This document shows positions 13,023-23,846 of a stretch of 64,000 nt of DNA, piece by piece. Within the stretch, counting starts at the first letter, position 1. The number at the start of each line of letters is the position of its first letter. The notes beneath the pieces were generated by a model. The model did no database searches. It was not told where the DNA came from and saw nothing but the letters and a program-made list of their open reading frames with translations. Origin of the DNA: Zygnema cylindricum. Lineage: Eukaryota; Streptophyta; Zygnematophyceae; Zygnematales; Zygnemataceae. The stretch covers positions 1-64,000 of the forward strand of contig JBBHKE010002523.1 of the NCBI GenBank assembly GCA_037447655.1, written 5' to 3'. Made by a program: the position numbers and the translations under genes.

Positions 13023-16000
13023 TCAACTGCTGAGAGTAGTAAGCAGACAAAACATGAGACATAAGAGAAAAAGAGAGGAAGGTGGGACGAGAAATAGAAA
13101 GAGATCGGGTCTTACAACAGTTGGAGGAGGTGGACTTGCAGGTGGAAAGGGAGGAAATGGAGGAAATAAAGGTAAACCAGGTGGTGGACTTTTTCTTCTA
13201 GGAGGATGTCTTCCTACTCCAGGAGGATGACGTCCTACTCCTGGAGGATGCTTTCTTCTCCCATTCCTAGGAGGATGACGTCCTACTCCAGGAGGATGCC
13301 TGCCTTTCCTAGGAGGATGTCTTCCTACTCCAGGAGGATGTCTCCCTCTCCTTCGAGGACTAGGAGGAGGAGGAGGAGGAGGATTCCTTACTTTGGGAGG
13401 GTGTTTACCTACTCCAGGTGGATGCTTCCCTTTCTTGGGAGGATGTTTGCCTACTCCAGGAGGATGGCCGCCTCTTTTCCGGAGTGCAGGAGGATGTTTG
13501 CCAACTCCCGGAGGATGCTTTCCAACTCCCGGAGGATGTTTGCCACGTGTTTGTGCGACGTCGGAGGCGATTTCTATTAGCCGTCGATTTGGTGAGGATG
13601 ATTCAGGTTCGGCGGCTGGAGAATCCTTGGAAGCGGCGGATAGAACGGCGGTGGACGGAATATCGGAATGGTTGAGAGAATTGGAAGGGTTAAGGGAAGA
13701 GTTTGGAAGAGGGTTCAGGGAGGTTGAGGGTTGGTTGGGAAAAGGATGTTTGGGAAGGCAAGTATCATTTAAGCTCCCCGTCACGACGCAGGAGCTTGTG
13801 AGAGCGGAGAATGAAAAGGAGAAGGGGCAAGCGTCTTGAGTTGTGATGTGACCGTTTTTACATAGGAAAAATGCTCTGCAGATAAAAGATAAAAGTGGGA
13901 TAAAACTTGGGTTGGAAACTCCTACAGAACATGCAAAATGAAGGGGATAATAACTACAATTCGTATGTTGTCATGATCATTTGAGTCTTGATGCAAAGAG
14001 GCAAGGAAAAAAGTGGGACATGTTTTGTATACCTGCAAGGTTCCCCATTAAACGAGGTTCCATAAAGACCGTCACGCAACTCCTCACAAGCATTTTCCTG
14101 AACCAACCAGAAAACTAGAGTTTGTCAATGATAGTTTGTTATGAATGAGAAGTTTGTCACAATTTAAAGCTCGTGTTTCAATATTGTCCGCTCGTCAACT
14201 AGTAAACATGTTCGATACTTGATAGCTGGTTTAGAACTTCAAGATGCATTTTTCAACAACCAATTTCAATCCGGCAAATACACTGGACAGCACATGCCTA
14301 TCGCTATTAGAGTTAATCACTAATTCAACTTTTCTACCCAAAATCATAAATTAGTGTCAATAAGACTATGAACAACATGGCAAAACATAATTTAGTGTAG
14401 TTAATTCTAGTATGTGTAAACGATAGTACACCGTGAACCGTTATTAGTGTAAAGAAATTATTAGAGTAAAGAAAGACAGTGTTATCAACTCTATTTTGGG
14501 TTAAAGGGCCTAACGCCAATAAAAATTAACGATAATTTATACATCTAACACTAATTTGGATGCACATTCCCATATTGTAGCCGATATAGCCTGTGTTGAC
14601 ATAGTCGACGTTTGGACATGTGAGAACAAGTTCGTGTGATTTTCCCCCGTCTTTATTACGAGTGCGCTTTCCCGTTTCGACGCACTCACTTTCCAGTGGC
14701 GACGCCGTTATCAGTCGCTTTCAGTTTTAGTACGGACTAACATATTTCGTACACTACACTTTTTACAAACCGTCCAAATTAGAGTAATTGACACTAATTA
14801 AACCGTACATATATTAACGTAAAGGAAAAAATAAAATTACTAATTCTATTTTAGGTTCGAGGATCAAAATTTAGGGGCACCGAGTGAGTGTTATTCACAC
14901 TAATAGCAATTCACGGTGTAATTCACTATTTGTAACTGCGGCGGGTGGTGCAGTGCACAATAAACTACAATGCTCTTCTTCTAATAAAACACTTGGAGTC
15001 GCATTAAGGTGTATACACTAATTTGGTCGAGTGTGTTTTATCCAAAAGCATAAAATATTGTCAAACATCTGAAGGTCATTTTTGGCTTGCTTACACAACC
15101 AGAAAAACTCAACAAGGATTCACGTGTTTGAGTTTCATAATGTCATTGATTTGATCATTTTTACAAGGCTCAAGATCCTGAATGCAAATTGTTCCATTAT
15201 TTAGGTGGAAAGACTCCATGAGAGGTTTGATGAAATTTTATGCATTTTGGGGCATTTTACAATTTTCTAAAGAATTGAATATGACTGTCTCCGAAAAAAA
15301 ACATTTGTAAATGTTAGAGTTCAACAAACAAATTTCTTCTTGATTTGCCCAGCAACGCATCAGCAAAGTATGTCAAATTGAGAAAAATCCTCTTGTGAAC
15401 TTTTCACAATTCAATATAGCAACGCTACCTAAAAAATAATTTTAATTTTCACAAGACTCAAGATCCCAAGAAATAAAATTGTTACATTTTTTAAGTGTCT
15501 TGACTCCATAGTGATCTTGATGAATTACGCGACTTAATGTATTTGATATCATTGTCTAAGTAATTAGATATGAAACCCTCTTGAATCAAGAATATCTGTA
15601 AATATTATAGTCAAAGAAATAAAAAAATTATGTGTTTTCGATGTGGGTCCAATTAAGAAAATTCCTACAGTGAACTAAAATATATTGTTATGAACAATCC
15701 ATTACTTTAACAACACCAAAATCATTTAATACACCATTTTCACAAAAATTACCTCATACAACAGCACTCGAATGTTTAAAGCATGAAGCCTACTTTCTAG
15801 GTCAAGTTTTAAAGTTTGTAGAATTCATAAATTTTGGATTTTGACGTGAATTTTTCATGTACTTTTTCCAAATTAATTCTACAAAAAAATCAAATCCTTA
15901 GTTGCTACACACATTGTTGTATTCCTTATCAACAGGTGGGAAACCGATTTTTCCTAAACTTCTAATTTGAAATTTTTGAAAAAGTGAAACAACAACGGTC

Positions 16001-16651
16001 GTCTCACTCTCCATAATGCCTTGAGTTTGTTTGTTTTTGGCGCCAAAACGTGGCATTTCCAAGAGCCCATTTTCAAACCAAAACTTAACACGTGTGAACA
16101 GAAACACAGGTTCAAAAAAAATGTCTAAAGGTTTTTTGTTTTTGTAACGAGGAGCCTTTCGTTACGTCTAAAAAAATAAAAAATAAAATCTCGTCATTCG
16201 CTACAGTACCGTTACTACATACGCCTCCCTTTTTCTCCAAGCTGCCCAAATCAAGAAATTCCGGAAATTCCGGAAATTACGGAAATCGCGGAAATTCAGG
16301 TAAAGACCCGACGACGCACGTGTGAAATTTGAAAATCCGAACCTGAAGCCACGTGCGAAGTAAAATCATTTAATGAACCAAACGAACGTGCGAAGCAAAA
16401 AAAAGTACAGTACCCACATTTTGTCGTGACGCGCCGTGGGCGTTCGCGCCGTTCGCAGCCGTTTGCAATGACGACGAGCATTCTATGCGAACCTCCGTTC
16501 GCTTTCCGTTTCGCTTCTCAGCGTGAAACTGCAACTGGCGCAGAGAGGCAGGAGCGCCAAGCACCTCCAGGAAGCCGCAGGAAACGACAAACGAACACAA
16601 TGTAAGGACTATGGGAAGGCTGGGGAATAAGCGGCGCACAGATGAGGCCAT
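13023..16651 (-). CDS. Secreted chitin-binding (CBM14/peritrophin-type) protein with HPPGVG repeats
   Basis: Exons inferred: 16651-16565 (signal peptide, 29 codons), 14097-14033 and 13875-13023. They total 1005 nt (334 aa) with matching phases. Residues 31-80 hold six Cys spaced 16-5-10-12-9, the peritrophin-A/CBM14 pattern, with aromatic residues at the second and third Cys as expected. The rest is repeats of KHPPGVG and RHPPGVG, a PPPPPPPSPRRRGR segment and a Pro-rich tail, resembling a cell-wall hydroxyproline-rich protein. Role inferred: a secreted protein that binds chitin or another GlcNAc polymer and attaches to the wall. The first exon is the weakest part; it is 2.47 kb away across a MITE-filled intron. 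A good donor (GTAAGA at 13115) could end exon 3 early, in which case the hydrophobic tail would not be coding and further exons are missing. Confidence 0.6.
13150..13545. repeat. Degenerate coding repeat for the HPPGVG units
   Basis: On the plus strand the unit is CCTACTCCAGGAGGATG and variants, spaced 18-30 bases apart. On the minus strand it encodes His-Pro-Pro-Gly-Val-Gly. Arg-rich units lie at the C-terminal side and Lys-rich units at the N-terminal side, which suggests two sub-expansions. Confidence 0.85.
14279..14427. mobile_element. Partial MITE (CACTG... type), inverted
   Basis: It begins TACACTGGACAG with the TATCGCTATTAGAG core. Its interior is the reverse complement of the 3415-3560 fragment. 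It ends at the TA where the next element starts. It lies inside the inferred first intron of the chitin-binding gene. Confidence 0.6.
14427..14920. mobile_element. TA-flanked MITE, CACCGTGAA...TTCACGGTG ends
   Basis: The left end reads TACACCGTGAACCGTTATTA and the right end TAATAGCAATTCACGGTGTA, an inverted pair flanked by TA. It is 494 bp with no coding capacity. TA duplication and terminal inverted repeats point to a Tc1/mariner-driven non-autonomous element (inference). Confidence 0.8.
14921..16255. other. AT-rich intron sequence
   Basis: No exon or element end is supported here. If the chitin-binding gene model is right this is intronic. Three stretches near 15160, 15420 and 15560 share a CAAGACTCAAGATCC-like phrase, suggesting an old degenerate repeat. 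Confidence 0.4.
16256..16300. repeat. 9-bp tandem repeat, five copies
   Basis: Units are AAATTCCGG, AAATTCCGG, AAATTACGG, AAATCGCGG and AAATTCAGG. Confidence 0.9.
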
Positions 16652-18421
16652 GGGGGAAAGAGGGAGAGGGAGGGAGACAAAGGAGAAGGAGAGAGGGGTT
16701 TGAAAGCCGAGTCAGGCGAGAGGGAGGAAGGAAGAGGAGAGACGGAAGAATTATAGAAGAGCTGAGAAATGAGACTAGGAGGGAAGGGAGGAGGGAAGGG
16801 AGGAGGGAAGGAGAGACTGGCTCAAAAATGTCGTTAAGTGAAGGTGAGGGAATATGAGAGGAGAATGGCGGACTGAGCAGTAATGCGGTCGCTACAGGAC
16901 AGTACGGTACTGTGGTGTACTTGGACGTTGGGTCAAGCAAGTGAATCGGAATAGTAAAAATAAGGTACTCCGTACGAATGCCGTGAAAGGACGCGATTGC
17001 GGCAGGCGATTAGCTCTGCTAACAGTTAAGTTTTTTTGTCATTATTGTAAAGGTCCTTTGTCGCGCACGACGCGATGACTCGGAAACATCGAACAGTAAT
17101 CATGACGCTGGCCGCGGAAAATCGGGCGGGCCATTATTTCATTACGCGTGGAAGTACAGTAATCGACAAAAAAGTAGAACGGAATTTTGAAAGTTCAAAA
17201 AATGGCCGTGATAAGTTGAGAAATATTTTTTTTGTCGTCAGAAAAAAACCTCTGAATGGTTTATATTTGGGAATGGCGCCAAAAAAAAAAAAAATGAGAC
17301 GCGTGAGGGGGGATTTCTCATTACGAACATATTTGATTCTATTTTGAGTATGTAAAACTTTTTGCAATGCGTCCCAAAAATTGCCCTATCTTATTCGGCA
17401 AACCCTTAACGTTTAGCTCCCTGACAGCGAAATGATCATAACGGAGATCCGCCCATGGACACGTGTCGCTTTGACGAAAACCTTAACTTATCCGCCTAAC
17501 TCTTAACCATTAGTCACAAAACCGAAACAGAATCCAATATGCTCGTAATGAGAATGCGCCCTAACTATGCAACAAATATTTTTATTTTCCGTATAAATAT
17601 TTCGTGTTACAAGTCCGAATATTTTAGCCACGTGGCGAATTGTAATAGCTAAGGGTATGACCGGTTGGCTCCAGAAGGCCGGTCATCGCGCAAAACGACA
17701 CCGTAATGATGACTGATCAGAAACTCGGGACTGCAATGCAGCCCTGACAGAGAACTGTACTGTATATTTCCATAGTACAGCTGTACAAGACGATGAGCTT
17801 TCCAGAGAAGCTAAGTTCACGGTCACAATAACAAAGCTTTTAAAGGCCGTTTCCATGTCGGCGGCATTCTCTACGATCCAGTGCGAATTTTGGAGTTTCT
17901 TTCCGCGGTCTTTATATGTCACGACAAATTCCCTTCAGTTACCACTCGGGCCGGTTTGAAAACCGAAACCGACGTGGCCGAATCCAAAAGTTCGGTTCGT
18001 TAAACGTGCTGATTTTCGTACTTGTACGGCTCGATTTGGTTCAGTTCCACCGGTTTGAACAAGGAATTCCATACGCACGTAACTGCTATTTCGGACTGCA
18101 CCTGATTCTATTCAGACTTAACGACAAAAGTATTAGTGACAAATTTTCTAAAGTTGATTGCAACGTACGAGTAGGAACAGTTCTGTCAAGTACTGCGGTA
18201 CATAATGTCTTTTTGCCGGTATAAATATAAATTTACATTGTGCCATGTTACGATATGTTACGCAATCGCATAAGAAAACCCCCAAAAACCCCTAGCTTTT
18301 CCGGCAAGACGATTAACTTCTAGCGTCAGGAAAGCTTTAAATTGAAATATGTGCCAATGGAAATTTTCCTAATTCTCAGGATGGTCGCATGTGCATCAAG
18401 GACTTTTAAAAATTGTTTTTG
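16652..18421. other. Upstream region of the chitin-binding gene, then gene-poor sequence
   Basis: 16642-16815 is a strongly purine-rich tract (GGGAGGGAAGG). A near-palindromic block around AGTACGGTACT lies at 16899-16913. Beyond that are short open frames only, plus AACCG/CGGTT-rich sequence at 17950-18060. No gene is supported. Confidence 0.45.
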
Positions 18422-18424
18422 TTA

Positions 18425-19118
18425 GGGTGGCCTTCCATTAGGCGTTTCAATAATTGTACGGAATTTTTTACTGAAGGGCGTGCCTTCCATTAGGTCGCGT
18501 CAGTAAACCACTTTTTATTTGCGTGGCTCATTCTGGTTGTTAACACGTAGGTTAATATTCGATTTTTAACATCTTGAAAGAATCTTCGAATGCAAAGTCT
18601 GAACGCAATATCTGTACCAGCGGAAGGTAATATCTGTACCAGCGGAAGGTAATTAATGATTCGTACAAAGGGCGTTATAATGTACTGTCCACATTTTCAC
18701 AACGGAACGACAAAAAGGCGGCGGAAAACTTTGATGATGGGAGCGTGACGGGAAAAAATCGGCGGCTTTGCCTCCACCTTGGCGAAAGACACGTGTCTCT
18801 TGCGACGTGTACCCACATACGCGCGTGCTCATCGTGGATTTATTTTTTCCTTTCCACGCGGCCCATTTTTACACGTTCAGTCTCTGCAAAGTGTCCTCCC
18901 TGTGCACGGTCGACACAAACTGAAGGGTTGATGACGTGGCGTCTCGTATAAAAAATGTAATAGCATCCGACGGTCCGAATTTACGCCTGCAACCTTGGAC
19001 ATTTTCCTGTAATGATGTTTTCCTTGAAAAAAAGAAAATGGTACGGACCTGTACGAAATAGTAAGGCCTCGCTAAACAATCCCACTTTTTCTCTAATGGG
19101 GGGGGGGGAAGGCCACCC
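18425..19118. mobile_element. PIF/Harbinger-like (Tourist-type) element with TTA duplication
   Basis: The left end GGGTGGCCTTCC at 18425 is preceded by TTA. The right end GGAAGGCCACCC at 19107-19118 is followed by TTA. Terminal inverted repeats starting GGG with a TTA/TAA duplication are the hallmark of this superfamily (established knowledge). It is 694 bp with no transposase. It includes a 22-bp tandem repeat (AATATCTGTACCAGCGGAAG core) at 18606-18651. Confidence 0.75.
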
Positions 19119-19121
19119 TTA

Positions 19122-21465
19122 GGGTCCGTGCACAAGACAAACATTCGCAGCATGACTCTGCATTTTCGCCGTACAAATTGCGTGCGACCATACCACACGC
19201 GTGAAAGCTTTAGGTGATATGCAAACGTATTCCTCAAGTGCTGAAGATACAGAAGAATCTCAAGAAAGTGCAATATAATTAGTTCCCATTTCACCGGAAA
19301 AAAGCCAATTTTTTAAATGTACTTTGATGTTCCCCGAGGAGTGGGTTTCATATTTCGATGTTAGTAAGGGTACTTTCGCATGTGCTAAAGTTACAGTTAT
19401 TTTATGTCGTTTTCCTCCATAACTTATAAAAAAACGAGAAAATCCGCAGTCGTACCAAAAAATTGAAATTACCGCCGCACAAGTTGCGTTACCTTCAAAC
19501 TTTATATGTACTGCGATTTGTCGTCTATCGCGATGCAATTTGTCGTCTAGCGCATTTCGACCCACTTTGGCGTCCTTTCATCTCCTGTTCAAACTTTATA
19601 TAAAATCACCTCGCGTGGTGATTTTAATTGAAGTTCCACGTGGTGAGCAAATCGGCAGATGTTGTCGTACGTGTCGGAAGTTTTTAACAATTTTTGTGCG
19701 CGGGGTACAAAAAAAAAAACACTGCACGTTTCCAACTTGTGTGTATTGTTTTCTGTGCGCTGATTTCCGTACATAGGTTGTCGTAAGCCCCCTCTCTCAA
19801 ACACACGTGTCTTCACACATACAGCGTAGGAAAAACATTGGACACTTGTCGGCAAGTGGGAAGACGAAAAACGAAACCGCATTTCTGTGCGACAGCGAAA
19901 GGTATTTTAGGGTTTCGACACGTCGACAATGTGGCGTACGAACATTACGAAGTCACAAAAACTATATAGCGTGCGGAGAGACGCCTCAAATTGAAGCCGA
20001 GTTGAAGTTTTGGCTCATTTTGTGCACCACTTCATATATCACATTGTTTCGTACTCGTCTACGTAATTCACTTTTTTTAAGTAACAATTTATTTGCGTTT
20101 ACATCCGAATGCTCTAAAAGTTGTACGGAGAATCTTCGCTAAAAAACAAAGTAACAAGACTAATTTCGGTTACATGCGAAAAGTACCCTAAATACTGTGT
20201 TCCAAAAGTAATGTTTTGGGCTTACATTGGCTTTGCTACAAACGCGACTGTCTTCACGATTGCGAAACACTCACATGCGTCAGAGATAATTATTCCGATG
20301 CACATCCGACCTCCCTATTTCTTTACATGTGGTCGTCTTCGCTACATTGAACTGCAAAATAATTACGAGTTACCAGAGTGCACATTATTGTACATGGCAT
20401 TAAACATAGTTATTGTCTTACACAAAGTTCGAGTATATTATATACGACTTCAAATTGAAGGTTAGTTTGTTTGGCAAAAACGAATGGTTCAATTGATTCT
20501 TCATGCTGATATCATCAATATGGAAAAAAAATAGCAAAATATTGTATATCCATGGAGCAAAATCTTACGCTCGATTAAACAAAGTTTAACAAATCAATCT
20601 CAAACATATGATGTTTTAGCTCTCCTTGTCATTCGTACAAGTATCACAAATTACAACGTGAGTGGCTTTTAATAATGATAACACCACGTCGACTCTCCCA
20701 TAAAATGACCCTTTAACAAAAAACATGATTAAAAATATTGTTTTTTCACCTTACATTAATATATGTATGGTTTAAAAGTGTTGACTATTCTCATCCATAA
20801 GGTATTTAAATAACGTAACGTACGTAGAGCATGATTTTGTGCGTAATTGCTCGTTGAATCGTACGTCGATACAAAAAAAATGTCATATAACGATGTCACA
20901 CGAAAAAGTGAGTGGTGTCTACACGGAATAGCGCACTCATGGTTGATTATTAGCGATAGGGTAGAAGAGGAAAAACAAGACTTTAATATAAAAAACGTAA
21001 TGGTGAGACCATCAAAATTGAAATGGAAAATTATTAAGTACCATTAAATGTAAGGGACGTGAAACCCAAAAAAAACTAACAAACACTACACAAGCAAAAA
21101 AAACACTAAGAGCAAGAGATTAGTAGCTAGAAACACAAATAGAAAAAAAAATAAAAAAACTTAAAAACAACAAAAATTACAATATAGACTAACCCCAAAA
21201 GGAGAACATGGGTTGTTGGCCCTAAACCGGAAACAGGTCCACGTGGAAGGTCATAATGACAAGTATCATATATGTACCTAGGATGGCGCAAAGGTGAATC
21301 TTTCAGTCCACAACCATCCTTCACCACCGTTATTTGTCCGGTAAGGGCCGAAACTTGAGAGCGTAGGATGGCGATAAATATACCTTGGTGGTAGAAAACT
21401 TATATGAGAATTGGGAAAGGGCTACCAAATCCTTTAACTTCAAAAGAGTGTCGAGCACAATCATG
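19122..21465. other. Gene-poor sequence in the transposon island
   Basis: There are many short open frames, none with a recognisable domain, a start context or splice partners. The base composition and GTACG-rich wording resemble the neighbouring elements, so decayed transposon sequence is likely, but I could not place ends. Confidence 0.35.
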
Positions 21466-21897
21466 TTAGATGTTGTTGAAATAAGAGTCCATGGTCCTAA
21501 ATATTAAAAAAAATACTTGTATGAAGTTCTCAGTTTGGTCCCGATGCGCGTAATCGCATTCTTTGGAGGTTGTTACTTTTCGACAAGCAACACCAACATG
21601 TAATTCCAAACTTGTGAGAACACGGGATCTTGTAAGGTATATGACAACCCCTGTGTTTTTTTTTCCGTGTAAAAATACCAAGATCCATGTGAGGGTCGCG
21701 TATAACCTTATAATGTATGCGACACCTTGCGTTTGATTGTGTATCTTGCTACCCACTAAATAGATTCCATCCCGAACCATATCATGCGTTGTTGTACACT
21801 CCCCACCGAGTGAGGAATAAATCGAATTGACCTCGTGCTCATCGATAGACTGACCTAAAATGCAACGATGCCAGCGTAAGAGCGACGGGTGTGGCAA
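21466..21897 (-). pseudogene. Retroelement remnant (possible)
   Basis: A 143-residue open frame ends in a block with KECDYAHRDQTENFIQVFF. That block aligns by eye with KERDYAHREPSDQFVTFAV in the plus-strand frame at 33579-33980. A Lys-rich, Tyr-Ala-His, Phe-Val pattern of this kind is seen in the C-terminal region of some plant reverse-transcriptase-type polyproteins. No YxDD or other catalytic motif is visible. The assignment is tentative. Confidence 0.3.
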
Positions 21898-23540
21898 ACC
21901 GAGACATTAGGGGAATCCATAAGAAAACTAAAGAAAATATAATCGGAGCAAGGGGAAAATTGGAGTATAAAAGCAATAAGCGTCGACCTTTAGCCCGAAA
22001 AATAGCGAAGTAAATCGTGCACTTTCATTGTAAGCATCACTTCAAACTGTGATTCCTTATCACAACACGGTTACCTCATCGATAACACCTTGTTCCACCC
22101 GTGAGTAATTAATGGCGATGAAAAAAGAGAATGTAGGAGTTGCATTTCGGGCCGCGACCGGTAAAAGCAAACAAGTCATTATGATTGTTTTAATATTAAT
22201 GAGCTTTCATTTATGATAGATAGCGAGTGGGCCAACATGGAAGTATTGCCCACCGCAAACCTCGAACTAATGATAGATGCTACTAGAGCGCATTTCCCAG
22301 AGTAAGTTGTCGGCGATATGGTGGTTGTAATATACTGACCAAAACCCATAATCGACAGTAGTATACCAATTTGTCAACAAACGAGGAGCCTTTCTAAACT
22401 ATGAAATATACCATGATCGACAATTTATGTAAATATGCAAAAAGAGGATTAGAAAAAGAAGGGAGGAAATGAAATAAAACATAAAAGTTGAAATGTGCAA
22501 CACGTACAAGGGTCGTTACACAAGACATTTAATTATGATAGCCAACGCCACATGTTAATCCAATTTTTTTCCTTAAAATGGGAAAGTAAATGTAATACGG
22601 CATCCCTAAAGTACTTGTGAACAAATTGGAAGGCTCCTATTCAGGGAACCTTCAACCACTATACCTTATCATGGAATACGTACATGAAAATTTGTAGAGA
22701 AAGGAAAGTAAAATGGCAAACTAATATTGCAAAAAACAACACATTTATGGAATTTAATAGAAAAGCTTATTTTATGAAGTTGCTCATAAAAATGGTGGTG
22801 TAAAAACAACTTAGTATAACAAGCTTATCAAATGCGTGTCATCAACCACAAGAAGGAGCAAAAAACGTGGAAAAATGATAAACTAGGCATGTAGGTGGGC
22901 TAAAACAAGTAAAACCTTCCCCAATGGGTCACCTTTAAAAGTAATAGTTAGTAAATCTAAAGTGGTAAAGTCTATCAATAAGCCTCAATATGAACAAAAG
23001 AGAGAGTTGTCCCTAGAGTATAAATCCCAAACAAAAAGGAAAATCTTATTGATGGGAAAGGGGTCGTGTCACTGCTCCCAAAATATGACATTATGAAATG
23101 CGATGTTGAAAGCACCCACATCGTGAACTTCGACAACGACCTAATATCGATGGGAGTCAAGAGTCGTTCGTAAACAAATAATAGATGCCCCCACAACCTC
23201 TACGCATCGCGACACCAAAATAATGCGGGGAAAGGTAATAGTTGTTTCCCTTCTGTGGTTGGAAATAGTTTGATCGAGTCGATACAGGTAATCTCCCACA
23301 TCGATATGACAAACACCATTTGCAATTTTCGGGACAATATTAACATGTGTTGTTGCCAATGTAGAACTACAACGGGCGCCACATATCTTTGAGCAATTTG
23401 AAACTCCACCTTATAAAACAAATCAAAACCTTACGATTGAGTTACTGGAGGAGATAGTACATGCACATTCTTGAGGGTCCTCGGTTTAGAGATGAGGAGG
23501 CCAAACGAAAACTTTAGCAGAGGTAAAGTGAGCAAGTTGA
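21898..23540. other. Gene-poor sequence
   Basis: Nothing supportable beyond short open frames. It may be further decayed sequence of the neighbouring retroelement. Confidence 0.3.
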
Positions 23541-23846
23541 AAAGGGTCACGAGGGTCGTATTATTCAAGAAAAGTAAAAAATTTATTAGGTCAAGGGCTC
23601 GGAGGGCCTAAAATGTTGACTCCATAGTCGGCAATGGTGTGAAAGGTTGAAGCACCTAAGCAACACGAGAGAGTTCATCACAATGCCGAAAATGGTCATG
23701 AGGGTCTTATAATTTAAGAAAAGTCAATAATTTTTTAGGTCTTGTGAGGTGAAGGGCTCGGAGGGCCTAAAATATTGACCGTATAGCCGGCAATGGTGTG
23801 AATGGTTGAAGCGCTCGAACAGCACGAGAGAGTTCACCACACCGCC
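23541..23846. repeat. About 150-bp tandem duplication, two copies
   Basis: Copies at 23541-23690 and 23691-23846 share GGGCTCGGAGGGCCTAAAAT, GGCAATGGTGTGAA and CACGAGAGAGTTCA in the same order, with point differences and a short insertion in the second copy. Confidence 0.85.

Noticed and set aside
12943-13839. Overlapping plus-strand Gly/Arg-rich frames
   Set aside because: They are shadows of the HPPGVG repeat exon; the minus strand carries the CBM14 module and splice sites in frame.
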